A stretch of DNA of 64,000 nucleotides. Origin: CAYNWT01 sp964450955 (lineage in GTDB: Bacteria; Planctomycetota; Planctomycetia; Planctomycetales; Planctomycetaceae). Location of the stretch: assembly GCA_964450955.1 (NCBI GenBank), contig CAYVFI010000007.1, positions 124,001-188,000 of the forward strand, read 5' to 3'. Made by a program: the position numbers and the translations under genes. Positions 27,407 to 36,833 of this stretch are shown here, piece by piece; the first letter of the stretch is position 1; every line of letters begins with the position of its first letter. The notes under the pieces were generated by a model that worked only from the letters and a program-made list of their open reading frames with translations, had not been told where the DNA came from and searched no databases.

Positions 27407-28939
27407 GTGAATACACTCGACGTTCGCGGTCACAAATCCAAGCACCATCTGATGAACTTAGTCCCCCCACTTCGCATCCAGCAACTCAACAACGCCGACA
27501 TCAATAACGATGGCCACTATGTTGTGTACTGGATGACGGCCAATCGACGACTACGCTACAACTTCGCTCTGCAACGCGCTGTCGAAATTGCGAGCGAATT
27601 AAAGAAGCCCCTGCTGGTGTTCGAAGCATTACGTTGCGACTACCAATGGGCCAGCGATCGGCTGCATCGGTTCGTGCTGCAGGGCATGGCCGACCACCGC
27701 AGGGTGCTGGAAGAAACATCAGTCGCGTACTACGCCTGGATCGAACCGAAAAAAAAAGCAGGCCGCGGGCTTCTGGAAGCAATAGCCGACAATGCCTGCG
27801 CGGTTGTTAGCGATGATTTCCCGTGCTTCTTTCTTCCCCGGATGATGAAAGCCGTCGCGCCGCGTTTGAACGTGCGCTTTGAGGTTGTTGATTCCAACGG
27901 CTTACTGCCGATGCGTTCGACCGAACGCATCTTCCCGTCGGCCCACACGTTTCGGCGACATCTCCAAAAAGAGCTTCGTCCGTATCTCGATGAGTTTCCG
28001 GAAGAAGACCCCATCGCGGCGGCCAAACTTCCCAAGGCGCAAGTGCCGGCTGAGATTTTGAAGAAGTGGCCCGCTGCATCGGACGAACTTCTAACCGCAA
28101 CACCTGACGTACTTTCTAAACTGCCAATCGACCACGCAGTGCTTCCGGCGGTGTTTGAAGGCGGTGACGCGGCCGCTTCACAGACACTGGATCGGTTCAT
28201 GCGATCGCGACTCAGCCGATACGCGGAAGAACGCAACAACGCTGAAGATGAAGCCGCCAGTGGTCTTTCGCCGTACCTGCACTTTGGTCACATCTCGGCT
28301 CACGAAATTTTCAACACCATCGCATCGCGCGATGGCTGGACAATGGATCGACTGGCCGAAAAAGCCAGCGGCTCACGCGCGGGGTGGTGGGGGATGAGTG
28401 ACGAGTGTGAAAGCTTTCTGGACGAACTCATCACCTGGCGCGAGTTGGGTTACAACATGTGTAGCAAACGCGATGACTTCGAACAGCTGGAATCTCTGCC
28501 GGACTGGGCGCTCAAAACAATGTCCGAACATGCCAATGACCCGCGTGAAGAAATCTATACGGACGAAGAGTTCGAAACAGCTGCGACCTCAGACGATATC
28601 TGGAACGCGGCCCAACGGCAGTTGGTTCGAGACGGCCGCATGCACAATTACTTGCGGATGCTTTGGGGCAAAAAGATTTACCAGTGGTCTGAAACTCCAC
28701 AAGATGCACTGCGCGTGATGATTCACCTTAATAACAAGTACGCCGTGGATGGTCGCAACCCAAATTCGTACTCCGGTATCTTCTGGGTGCTCGGCCGCTA
28801 CGATCGCGCTTGGGGCCCCGAACGACCGGTGTTCGGAAAGCTGCGATACATGACGTCAGACAGCACGCGACGAAAGCTCAAGCTGAAAGATTACCTGCAA
28901 AGGTATTCCGCTAAGAGCCAACGCGGACTGTTTAGCTGA
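27407..28939 (+). CDS. Class II deoxyribodipyrimidine photolyase
   Basis: 510 residues (ATG 27452 is an alternative start giving 495). It repairs cyclobutane pyrimidine dimers with blue light and FADH-. The N-terminal antenna domain starts with YVVYWMTANRRLRYNFAL, the class II form. The FAD-binding domain has SPYLHFGHISAHEIF, LDELITWRELGYN and the class II C-terminal block LRVMIHLNNKYAVDGRNPNS, SGIFWVLGRYDRAWGPERPV. The conserved Trp and Asn residues of the electron path are present in these blocks. Single gene on the plus strand. A light-exposed aquatic habitat is consistent with this enzyme. Confidence 0.93.
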   Translation: MNTLDVRGHKSKHHLMNLVPPLRIQQLNNADINNDGHYVVYWMTANRRLRYNFALQRAVEIASELKKPLLVFEALRCDYQWASDRLHRFVLQGMADHRRVLEETSVAYYAWIEPKKKAGRGLLEAIADNACAVVSDDFPCFFLPRMMKAVAPRLNVRFEVVDSNGLLPMRSTERIFPSAHTFRRHLQKELRPYLDEFPEEDPIAAAKLPKAQVPAEILKKWPAASDELLTATPDVLSKLPIDHAVLPAVFEGGDAAASQTLDRFMRSRLSRYAEERNNAEDEAASGLSPYLHFGHISAHEIFNTIASRDGWTMDRLAEKASGSRAGWWGMSDECESFLDELITWRELGYNMCSKRDDFEQLESLPDWALKTMSEHANDPREEIYTDEEFETAATSDDIWNAAQRQLVRDGRMHNYLRMLWGKKIYQWSETPQDALRVMIHLNNKYAVDGRNPNSYSGIFWVLGRYDRAWGPERPVFGKLRYMTSDSTRRKLKLKDYLQRYSAKSQRGLFS

Positions 28940-29431
28940 ATCGAGGTAACGCGATGGCTGGCTGGCGGGAGTGATTTAAACATCGATTTATCGCCGCCGA
29001 ACACTCCTGCTGTTCGGTCCCGACCCGGACTCAACCAGCCCGGCAACACGGGGCTCTCGGTTCTTTCAGCATGCGCTTGCAGCTTAATCTGCCGTTCCTC
29101 CCATCCTCGCCGAAAGTGCCGTCGGATACGCCGGACGCGTAAGCTGACGAAACTACGTCAAGATTGAGGGCACTTTTTGCACCTCAGAACCCACACGAAT
29201 GACACCCCTTCGCGCGCTGATTCGCGTTGGACTGACGTGATGTAAGCCCTTGGCTTAGAACGCGTTGACACGTCTTTTGGGCACGGGTAGATTCCCTTGC
29301 GGCGTGTTGCAAAACAGCTGTTCGGGCGAACGAGTTTGGTTCGTCCACTGAAACACACACAAACAAATACACATATCGTTCCCCACGGATCTCGGGGGCG
29401 GAATAACGATCTCGTCACGGAGGACAAGCGT
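28940..29431. other. Intergenic region between photolyase and amidase genes
   Basis: About 490 bases. A hairpin CCGAACA-(7)-TGTTCGG at 28997-29017 lies 57 bases after the photolyase stop and has no T run. A good promoter for the amidase gene is at 29265-29293. No ORF. Confidence 0.5.
29265..29293 (+). promoter_or_regulatory. Sigma-70-type promoter of the amidase-hydrolase operon
   Basis: TTGACA (29265-29270), exactly 17 bases, TAGATT (29288-29293). Predicted leader about 130 nt. Confidence 0.55.
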
Positions 29432-30211
29432 TTGAAGGCTACGACGATGATCTGTTTGGCGGCTCTAACGGGAACCGGAATGACGGGGTGCATGAACACC
29501 GCGTCGCTGCCGGCATCCCCGACCGTTCAGACACAACGCACGTCGCAAAGCGTTCCGACCTCACATGTCGTACAGTCAGCCGGAGTTGGTTCTGCCGCTC
29601 ACGAAGTTGCAAGTCAGACCCACCCACAGTCCGGTCCAGTTTCTAACGTGACTTTCGCAAGTCGGTCTTCCAATCCATGGAAGCCGAAAGTGACCGAGCG
29701 AAAGTGGAAGTACATCGTGCTGCATCACACGGCTTCTGAAGCCGGCAGTGTGAGCAGCATTGACGCGGCACACAAACAACGAAGAGACAGTGCGGGCAAG
29801 CCGTGGCTGGGTATCGGGTACCACTTCGTTATCGGTAACGGCAACGGCATGAAGGATGGTGAGATTCAGCCTTCCTTCCGCTGGACCAGGCAACTTCATG
29901 GCGCCCATGCGGGCGTCGCAGATTACAATGAAGTTGGGATCGGCATTGTGCTGGTCGGCAATTTCGAAAAGAAGCGGCCAACGGCTGCACAGTTGCGATC
30001 GGCTAAACGTCTGGTTCAGACGCTGCGATCGTCGTACCAAATCACTTCGAAGAATATTGTGACTCACGGAGACGTGAACAAGACGGCTTGCCCCGGCAGG
30101 TATTTTTCTCTCGCAAGGATTACGGGACTGGATGAAGAAGCGACGCTTGGCGCCGCATCATCCGCAAGCGGCCAACCACTCACCTTTGCAGATCGCAGGG
30201 AAGTTCAATGA
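29432..30211 (+). CDS. Lipoprotein N-acetylmuramoyl-L-alanine amidase (amidase_2 fold)
   Basis: 259 residues. I set the start at TTG 29432 because GGAGGA lies seven bases upstream and it yields a lipoprotein signal MKATTMICLAALTGTGMTGC. The longer frame upstream has no such site. After a Ser/Thr/Gln linker (residues 21-85) comes the zinc amidase domain: YIVLHHTASEAGS (first His), GAHAG and YNEVGIGIVLVGNF, then THGDVNKTACPG (second His and Cys ligands). It cleaves the bond between muramic acid and the peptide stem. It overlaps the next gene as ATGA, so both are translated together. In planctomycetes, with thin peptidoglycan, it would act in cell-wall recycling or remodelling. Confidence 0.88.
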   Translation: MKATTMICLAALTGTGMTGCMNTASLPASPTVQTQRTSQSVPTSHVVQSAGVGSAAHEVASQTHPQSGPVSNVTFASRSSNPWKPKVTERKWKYIVLHHTASEAGSVSSIDAAHKQRRDSAGKPWLGIGYHFVIGNGNGMKDGEIQPSFRWTRQLHGAHAGVADYNEVGIGIVLVGNFEKKRPTAAQLRSAKRLVQTLRSSYQITSKNIVTHGDVNKTACPGRYFSLARITGLDEEATLGAASSASGQPLTFADRREVQ

Positions 30212-31017
30212 ACTCTCGCCTAAACAAGTACGACCTTTCAACTCTCAGCGCATTCAGTGCGTTGGGGCCACTCGGAACCGATGCCAAGCTGGGCGTTCAG
30301 GTTCCTGAACTTCGCGAACTCATGATGGCCGAGCAAGCCATGCCGGTTGAGTTTGACAACGAAGGTCCTGCGTTCTCGGACTGGCCTGTCGGTGTGCATG
30401 TTCCTGACTCCTATGAACCGGGCTACGCGTACCCGTTGGTCATTTGGTTACATGAAGATGGTGGCAACGAAGCGGCACTCGACCATGTCATGCCAGCGAT
30501 TAGTGACCGAAACTATATCGGTCTTTCATTCCGAGCCAACTGTCGGATGTCAGCGTGGCCAGTAGAACGCTACCGGTGGTCGATGACGATGGACGAGTCG
30601 CGATTCTTCGAAGAAGTGTTGTATTGCACCGTCGTTCAACTGCGTCGCGCTTACCACATCCACAGCGAACGCATCGCCATCGGCGGTTCAGGGTCCGGAG
30701 CGACTTTGGCACTGCAGACTTTGCTGCGGCGTCCCGATTGGTTTAGTGGCGCGTTTATGTTGGGTGGCCGGATGCCGGCTCTCGAACAACCGATGTTGCA
30801 TTACCAACAGCTTCGCAACAAACGCGTTCTGCAGATCGCAGACACCAGCGACCCACGACTGGATGTGGACGAGTTCAAGAAGCTTCGTCGGCTGCTGTAT
30901 ACGGCCGGCATGGAAGTCGAAATGTCCGTCGCCGAAACCAACGTCCCCTGCGAAGAAACACTACGCAGCGTGGACTACTGGATGATGGACGCTCTCATGC
31001 GTCCCTCATTCGCCTAG
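30208..31017 (+). CDS. Alpha/beta hydrolase (esterase/depolymerase-like), coupled to the amidase
   Basis: 269 residues, start ATG 30208 inside the amidase stop (ATGA). Core hydrolase strands: YPLVIWLHEDGGNE (oxyanion-hole region), IAIGGSGSGATLALQ (nucleophile elbow) and LQIADTSDPRLDVDEF. The elbow reads GGSGS rather than the strict G-x-S-x-G, so Ser is present but the last Gly is replaced. No clear signal peptide, so it seems cytoplasmic although its partner is a lipoprotein. The family includes carboxylesterases and polyester depolymerases; the substrate is unknown. Coupling suggests a shared pathway with the amidase, possibly processing imported wall fragments (inference). Confidence 0.8.
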   Translation: MNSRLNKYDLSTLSAFSALGPLGTDAKLGVQVPELRELMMAEQAMPVEFDNEGPAFSDWPVGVHVPDSYEPGYAYPLVIWLHEDGGNEAALDHVMPAISDRNYIGLSFRANCRMSAWPVERYRWSMTMDESRFFEEVLYCTVVQLRRAYHIHSERIAIGGSGSGATLALQTLLRRPDWFSGAFMLGGRMPALEQPMLHYQQLRNKRVLQIADTSDPRLDVDEFKKLRRLLYTAGMEVEMSVAETNVPCEETLRSVDYWMMDALMRPSFA

Positions 31018-31020
31018 CCA

Positions 31021-31045
31021 AAGCAGGCACCAACGGGACCTGCTT
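31021..31045 (+). terminator. Weak terminator-like hairpin after the hydrolase gene
   Basis: AAGCAGG and CCTGCTT form a 7-bp stem with an 11-nt loop three bases past the stop. No T run follows. Confidence 0.3.
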
Positions 31046-31098
31046 AGGCTGATTCAAACCAGCCACCGGCCCAACGCCCACACCCGTGAGCGCGGCAG

Positions 31099-31130
31099 CC
31101 TACCAGATACCGATCGAACGGAACGTTTGG
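31099..31130 (-). repeat. Stop-codon-abutting 3' element, copy B (RTX-type gene)
   Basis: On the minus strand the base after the TAA at 31131 begins CCAAACGTTCCGTTCGATCG, then GTATCTGGTAGG. It is the same element as at 8578 and 37744, in the same orientation to its gene. One stem pair is an A-C mismatch. Confidence 0.65.
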
Positions 31131-34100
31131 TTAGCGAAGGTCGATATTGGACTCGGACGGGATTCGGCCGTCGATGATGTCATCGTCCGCCAGATCTGTT
31201 TCGAAGTTGGTGTCGAAGTCAGAGAAAAACAAGTCCCGACCAGCGCCGCCGTTAAGTGAATCGACCGCGTCGTCATCGAAGACAGTGCGGTCACTTGTGA
31301 TTGGCAACAGGTGCGAATCTCCGTTAAGTCGGTTCGGGTCCTGCAAATCTTCCCGAACCACTTGCCCGCCATTCACGTTGGTGATGTTTGTCACCCGATC
31401 GGCGTAGTCGCGACTGAAGACCCATTCTGCGCGAACCTGTGCCAGTGCACTGTCACTTAGAGTGGTTCGTCCGGCAACCAGAATGTCCTGATCGCCGTTA
31501 CCGTCCAGGTTGTCTCCGCCGCGTCCCCCGACGATGACATCGCTGCCCTCACCGCCCGTTACGGTGTCCGCGCCGTTGCCGGCTAAGACAATATCGTTTC
31601 CGTCACCAGCGGCCACACGGTCTCTGCCTGACGCCGAATTGATGATGTCATCGCCATCGTTACCCTCAATCCGATCATTGCCACCACCACCAAGGATGAA
31701 GTCACTTCCGGATCGACCAAGGAGAACGTCGTCACCGCCGCCTCCATTAAGCGTATCGTTGCCGGGTCCGCCCGTAATTAAGTCGGTTCCTTCGTCACCA
31801 ATCACTTCGTCCTGGCCACCACCCGATGACAGTGTATCGTCGCCGAACGCGCCACGCAGGAAGTCGTCTCCAGGTCCGGTTGTGATCCGGTCGTTCCCGA
31901 TGCCGCCCAGAACTCGCATGGAGACTGGAGTATTTGTTTGCGAAGCGTCGAATGTGTCGGGGCCTTCAGCCAGATCGGCGTTGATTACTTCCAGGTCAGA
32001 TCCCGTCAGGTCGCCAACCAGAACCGTATCGGCGCCGGCCATTGCGTTGAGTTGCAGTACCTCAACGCCAAGTTGTGTCAGTGTTCCCACGCCCTCATTT
32101 CGCAGCAGCGTGTTCCCATCGACATCAACACTGATCTCAAACATGTCGGCGTTATTTGTCGCATTGACAATCAACACGTCATCCCCGTTCCCGGCGTCGA
32201 CAGTGTCGCTTCCATCGCCACTGTCCCACAGGAAGCTGTCTCGGCCAGCACTGCCTTTCAGGCTGTCGTCGCCTTCGTTGCCGATGAGCGTATCGTTGCC
32301 TGCGCCGCCCAGCAGCGTATCGTCTCCAGAACTGCCATACAGCACATCGGCACCCCGGCCGCCGGTAAACGCAGCGACCGCGCCAATCAGGTTCCGTCCG
32401 TCAATGCGGTCGGCACCAATTCCGCCACGGACGACGACGCGGTCCAGGTCACTGTCCCTGACGTCGTTAGCGATGATTTCATCGGCACCGGCTTCCGCCA
32501 GGATCTGCAATTCTTCAATGCCAAACCCAATCGTCAGCGTGTCCATGCCGACCTGCAAAACAGTGCGGCCACCGACAGAGTCAATCACATAAAGTTCGTT
32601 GGCGTCGGTTCCAAGCACGACCTGGCGGTCCACACCGCTTCCGGATCCGTCAGGATTACCACCGGTGACGTCGTCGTCCCCGTCGCCGATTTCCCAGTTG
32701 ATTGTGTCGCGACCGTTACCACCGCGGATCCGGTCCATGCCGTCGCCGCCGGTAATCGAATCGGCTCCGTTGCCTCCCAGTAGTGTGTCCTCGCCAAGGC
32801 CACCAAACAGCAGGTCATTGCCACTGGAACCGCTTATGCTGTCGTTGCCAAAGCCACCGTCGATGGAGTCCTGGCCATCGCCACCGCCCAGGCTGTCGTC
32901 GCCATCGCCGCCTTCGATGGTGTCGTTACCTGTGCCGCCGGAAATTGTGTCATCATCCGCTTCGCCTGATAGCTGGTCCGATCCATCGCCGCCCAGAATG
33001 ATATCCGCACCGGTGAAGCCCAGCACGGTATCGCTTCCGGCACCCCCGTCAAGCAAGTCATTGCCAATGTCGCCGTCTATGAAGTCGCCGCCCGCATTTC
33101 CCCTAATCGTGTCGTCGCCAGCATCACCAAGAAGTGCGTCGGCGTCATCTGAACCAGTCAGCAGGTCGTCGCCGGTTCCGCCGCTTAGGGTCACTGGAGT
33201 CCCCACAGATGACGCGTCGATCGCGTCGTTGCCGGTGCCTGCAAGAACCTCAAATGATGAGAAAAGTGTGCCGACTGTGTAGCTGATCGTGCCCGCAGAG
33301 AAGCCGCTGATCTCTGTCGCCGAAATGGTCGCATCGTCACCCGAAGCGTCCCCTGAATCGTCAAGCTGCAGTGCGACCGAACCAGAATTGGCGACCAGGT
33401 TTAGATCTCCAACAATGCCGTCCAGATTGCCGGCTGAATTTTCAAAACCGGCGTTTGTGTTGCCAAGCGTGACAATGGAACGAATTGGCGTGGCGGCGGC
33501 ATCCGCGAACGTCAGGTCAACAACCGTGTCGACTCCGGCAGCGGTGCTTAGCACATTCAGAACAAGCGGAGTGCGGTCGGCCGCATCAACCATGAGGTCT
33601 TCGATGGCTTCATACCCGATATCACCGGGTGCGATGCCCACGACGGACGTGGAAGTCACGTCAATTGTGTCTGATACAGTGGATTCGAAGTCCAGCAAAT
33701 CAAGACTGTCGTCTCCGCTACCCCCGTCAAAATCGACATCGCCGAAGACGGTGTCCAGCCGGTTGTTCGTGCCAACAACAAAGCTGTCGTCGCCGGAACC
33801 ACCATCGACGGTGATCGCCGTAGCGGCCGTTGATGAAAGTACAAAGATCTGGTCGTTGTCTTCGAATGTGTTGACCAACAGTGAGGTCGTCAAAGAATCA
33901 GCAGCGGTGACGTCGATGGTCAAGACCGTACCGCTGGCATCCAGACTGTAACCCGGGTTGCCGACAGCATCACCCTGCAGCGTGATGGGGTCGTCAGACA
34001 GAATCCCGCCCGATGCAACCTGCGATCGAATCACCAGCGTGTCGGCGTCTGGCGACGAAATTCGTAACACGTTGGCGTCGTCGGCATCCGCGTTGAAAAC

Positions 34101-34262
34101 AGCCGTGCCGGTGGCCTGACTAAAACTGACCGACGACAGCAAAGCGCGATCTTCCAGCGATTCGGAAGCGGCGTCTACCGTTGCACGTCGGCTCTGGCCA
34201 CGTCGAAGCGCGGTCAGAAAACGTGAGCGGTAGTGCTGTTTCAAAGAAGACAAGATCGACAT
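31131..34262 (-). CDS. Large exported RTX-type calcium-binding repeat protein with LE-x-R-x-LL N-terminus
   Basis: 1043 residues, strongly acidic. The N-terminus is basic (about residues 1-30), then SLEDRALLSSVSFSQ, the short motif found at the start of many planctomycete surface proteins and shared with the protein at 61582. A beta-rich region follows (60-350). Then come three blocks of GGxGxDxLx nonapeptides, for example GGTGNDTIEGGDGDDSLGG, around residues 355-540, 640-700 and 790-960. In known RTX proteins such repeats bind calcium and fold after secretion. There is no typical cleavable hydrophobic signal. No type I secretion genes are adjacent. The C-terminal 70 residues (VRAEWVFSRDYADRVTNI) lie outside the repeats. 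Confidence 0.88.
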   Translation of the reverse strand: MSILSSLKQHYRSRFLTALRRGQSRRATVDAASESLEDRALLSSVSFSQATGTAVFNADADDANVLRISSPDADTLVIRSQVASGGILSDDPITLQGDAVGNPGYSLDASGTVLTIDVTAADSLTTSLLVNTFEDNDQIFVLSSTAATAITVDGGSGDDSFVVGTNNRLDTVFGDVDFDGGSGDDSLDLLDFESTVSDTIDVTSTSVVGIAPGDIGYEAIEDLMVDAADRTPLVLNVLSTAAGVDTVVDLTFADAAATPIRSIVTLGNTNAGFENSAGNLDGIVGDLNLVANSGSVALQLDDSGDASGDDATISATEISGFSAGTISYTVGTLFSSFEVLAGTGNDAIDASSVGTPVTLSGGTGDDLLTGSDDADALLGDAGDDTIRGNAGGDFIDGDIGNDLLDGGAGSDTVLGFTGADIILGGDGSDQLSGEADDDTISGGTGNDTIEGGDGDDSLGGGDGQDSIDGGFGNDSISGSSGNDLLFGGLGEDTLLGGNGADSITGGDGMDRIRGGNGRDTINWEIGDGDDDVTGGNPDGSGSGVDRQVVLGTDANELYVIDSVGGRTVLQVGMDTLTIGFGIEELQILAEAGADEIIANDVRDSDLDRVVVRGGIGADRIDGRNLIGAVAAFTGGRGADVLYGSSGDDTLLGGAGNDTLIGNEGDDSLKGSAGRDSFLWDSGDGSDTVDAGNGDDVLIVNATNNADMFEISVDVDGNTLLRNEGVGTLTQLGVEVLQLNAMAGADTVLVGDLTGSDLEVINADLAEGPDTFDASQTNTPVSMRVLGGIGNDRITTGPGDDFLRGAFGDDTLSSGGGQDEVIGDEGTDLITGGPGNDTLNGGGGDDVLLGRSGSDFILGGGGNDRIEGNDGDDIINSASGRDRVAAGDGNDIVLAGNGADTVTGGEGSDVIVGGRGGDNLDGNGDQDILVAGRTTLSDSALAQVRAEWVFSRDYADRVTNITNVNGGQVVREDLQDPNRLNGDSHLLPITSDRTVFDDDAVDSLNGGAGRDLFFSDFDTNFETDLADDDIIDGRIPSESNIDLR

Positions 34263-34531
34263 CTATTTTGCTCCAGGCAGCTTCTGGCGGCGTGTGGCCC
34301 CGATTATCAACCGCGTCCCGGGTAAAGGACGTTTATGCGGAATAGCGCGGTATTCCTGCGCATGTCTTTACGTATCGACGACGCGCTCAGCACAACGCAG
34401 CCCGGACGTGATAGCCGTCATACTCGGAAAAGACGCCCCAGATTTGCGACGTTAACAACTGCAGTGCAAATTGCCTGAATTTCCAGTCGCATGCTTGTGC
34501 GCATGTTTACATGTTGCGGCCAGCTCCGGGT

Positions 34532-36625
34532 CTATCCGCTTTCCGGCAGGTCCAGCAGCCGACCGAACCTGGCCAACACAATTGCCTTGAACGGGCGGAA
34601 TTCCGCGGCGTCAATCTCGCCACTCTCAACCAATTGGAACGCGACACCTCTGGCTTCGGCCAGTACGTCGGCATCCTTAATCAAACTCGCGAACCGAAGC
34701 GGTAGCTGCCCGCTTTGGCGCACGCCCAGCACATCGCCCGGACCGCGAAGTTCAAAGTCGACTTCGGCGATCCGGAACCCGTCCGTGTGTTCTTCCATCG
34801 CCGCCAACCGAGCGTTGGCTTCCGGCGTGTCGGCATCAGAAAATAAGAAGCAGTAACCCTGAAATCGGCCACGCCCGATCCGCCCACGCAACTGATGAAG
34901 TTGCGACAGACCGAACCGCTCTGCTTCGCAAATAACCATGACCGTCGAATTAGGAACATCGACCCCAACTTCAATCACAGTTGTGCTGACCAGTAGCTGC
35001 AATTCGCCACTGCGAAAGCGTTCCATCCGGGCGTTGCGTTCTTCGCGGTCCATCTGGCCATGAACCAACCCAACCTCGAAGTCACGAAACTCACCGGTTC
35101 GCAGTTCTTCGTAGACCGCTTCCGCGCTGGAGATGCGATCAGCCGGATCACCACTCTCGGTCACCCGGGGACAAACAAAGTAAGCCTGCCTGCCCTCGCG
35201 CAGCTTCCCGCGGATGAACTCATACACCTTCGCGCGTTCGACCGGATTTGGGATCCGCCCGGTGACGACCTTCTGCCTGCCGGGTGGCAGATCTTTCATC
35301 ACAGAAACATCCAAATCACCGAAGACCGTCAGACACAGGCTTCGAGGAATTGGAGTGGCCGTCATGACAAGCAAATGCGGCCTGTTGATCCCCGACGTCA
35401 ACTTCGCGCGTTGAACGACGCCAAACTTGTGTTGTTCGTCGATGACTCCAAGGCCAAGATTCCTGAACGTCACACCGTCCTGAATAATCGCCTGCGTTCC
35501 CACGACCAGATCGACGTCGCCATTCCGAATTGCCGCAAGCGCATCGCGTCGTTGAGCCGCTGTTAGCGAACCCGTGAGACACAAACGGCGCACTCGACTG
35601 TTGGCCAGAATTTGTTCAATCGTTTGCCAGTGCTGCCGAACCAAAACTTCCGTCGGTCCCATTAACGCCGCCTGATGTCCGGCGGCAATCGCAACCAGCA
35701 GGGCATACACGGCCACTGCCGTCTTGCCAGCCCCCACGTCAGCCTGCAACAAACGGTGCATCGCCTTTCCCGACTGCATGTCGGCAGAAATATCTTTGAC
35801 AGCCTGGTTCTGACCGTCGGTAAATGAAAACGGAAACAAGCGACGAATACGCGAATCAATTTGCGCGGTCGTTGGTAGTTTCGCGGCTTTCTTTTCGACA
35901 CTCCACAATCGTTTTCGCAACGCCAGTCCCGTTTGGAACTCGAATAAGTCATCAAAGATCAGTCGCCGCCGAGCGTGTTGATAATGAACTTTGGAATCTG
36001 GTTTGTGTAGCTGCCGCAAAGCGTCCGGAAGAAACGGCAGCCGGTTCGCAACGCGAAATTCCTGCGGCAACGGATCGGTAACCAGATGCGCAAATTCGTC
36101 GGCGACCGTGTGCATGATCCTGCGCAGAGCTTCGGACTTCAGCCCGTCGGTGAGCCGGTAGACTGGTTGTACTTCCCCAACCTGCCCGCCCGCGTCATCG
36201 ATCGGCTGAACCTTCGGGTTGCTAATCTCCCACCGACCGCCGCGCCGTTTTGGTTTCCCGGAAAACAGCAATTGCTGCCCGTCAGCAAACTTGTGCAACA
36301 TCCACGGCTGATTGAACCACACACCGCGCAAGTACTGACCGTCACAGTCCAACAGAATCGATGTGAGGACCCGGCCCTGTTTCAGTTGTCTCGCATCGCG
36401 ATCAACGACATTACCAAGAACCGACTGCACGACGTCCGGTTCGAGATTCTGGACCTGACGTACATCCGTTAGGTCCAACACGTCCCGCGGCATATTGAAC
36501 AGCAGATCGCGAGCCGTCAGCAGCTGCATCTTCGACAGCAGCGCGGCGCGATCCGGGCCCACGCCCGAAATAAACTGCACGGGGGTGTCCAATGGGTCCT
36601 GATTGTTGGCGTCATCGTGGCTCAT
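34532..36625 (-). CDS. recG: ATP-dependent DNA helicase RecG
   Basis: 697 residues from ATG 36625 (the frame is open 25 codons further). The N-terminal wedge/OB part includes FISGVGPDRAALLSKM and DLLFNMPRDVLDL. Helicase motifs: I, LLQADVGAGKTAVA; II, VIDEQHKFGVVQRA; III, MTATPIPRSL; V-VI, STTVIEVGVDVPN and QLRGRIGRGRFQGYCFL. The TRG-type C-terminal segment ends with DFELRGPGDVLGVRQSG. RecG reverses stalled replication forks and resolves R-loops. Full family length. The gene has its own intergenic spaces on both sides and is divergent from plsC. Confidence 0.96.
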   Translation of the reverse strand: MSHDDANNQDPLDTPVQFISGVGPDRAALLSKMQLLTARDLLFNMPRDVLDLTDVRQVQNLEPDVVQSVLGNVVDRDARQLKQGRVLTSILLDCDGQYLRGVWFNQPWMLHKFADGQQLLFSGKPKRRGGRWEISNPKVQPIDDAGGQVGEVQPVYRLTDGLKSEALRRIMHTVADEFAHLVTDPLPQEFRVANRLPFLPDALRQLHKPDSKVHYQHARRRLIFDDLFEFQTGLALRKRLWSVEKKAAKLPTTAQIDSRIRRLFPFSFTDGQNQAVKDISADMQSGKAMHRLLQADVGAGKTAVAVYALLVAIAAGHQAALMGPTEVLVRQHWQTIEQILANSRVRRLCLTGSLTAAQRRDALAAIRNGDVDLVVGTQAIIQDGVTFRNLGLGVIDEQHKFGVVQRAKLTSGINRPHLLVMTATPIPRSLCLTVFGDLDVSVMKDLPPGRQKVVTGRIPNPVERAKVYEFIRGKLREGRQAYFVCPRVTESGDPADRISSAEAVYEELRTGEFRDFEVGLVHGQMDREERNARMERFRSGELQLLVSTTVIEVGVDVPNSTVMVICEAERFGLSQLHQLRGRIGRGRFQGYCFLFSDADTPEANARLAAMEEHTDGFRIAEVDFELRGPGDVLGVRQSGQLPLRFASLIKDADVLAEARGVAFQLVESGEIDAAEFRPFKAIVLARFGRLLDLPESG

Positions 36626-36833
36626 TTTACGGAGCTTAGCGACCCGATCAGGTTCAACCCAACCATCCGCCCTCAGGTCCTGGCCCGTCCGTCCCACCAA
36701 CAGCCAAACCGCAACCGCAGACGGTGTCAGAAAGTAGGTTAGTTGAAGGTACTGTGAAGAAAGTCATGAGCCAATCGCTGCTTATCCGATAATATGTTTG
36801 CGCTCGATCTTTGACCCCAGTCACCACCTCACG

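Noticed and set aside
31510..33282. Long plus-strand open frames opposite the RTX-type gene
   Set aside because: They are the mirror of the repetitive Gly-Asp codons and give Ser/Pro-rich low-complexity sequence without family likeness.
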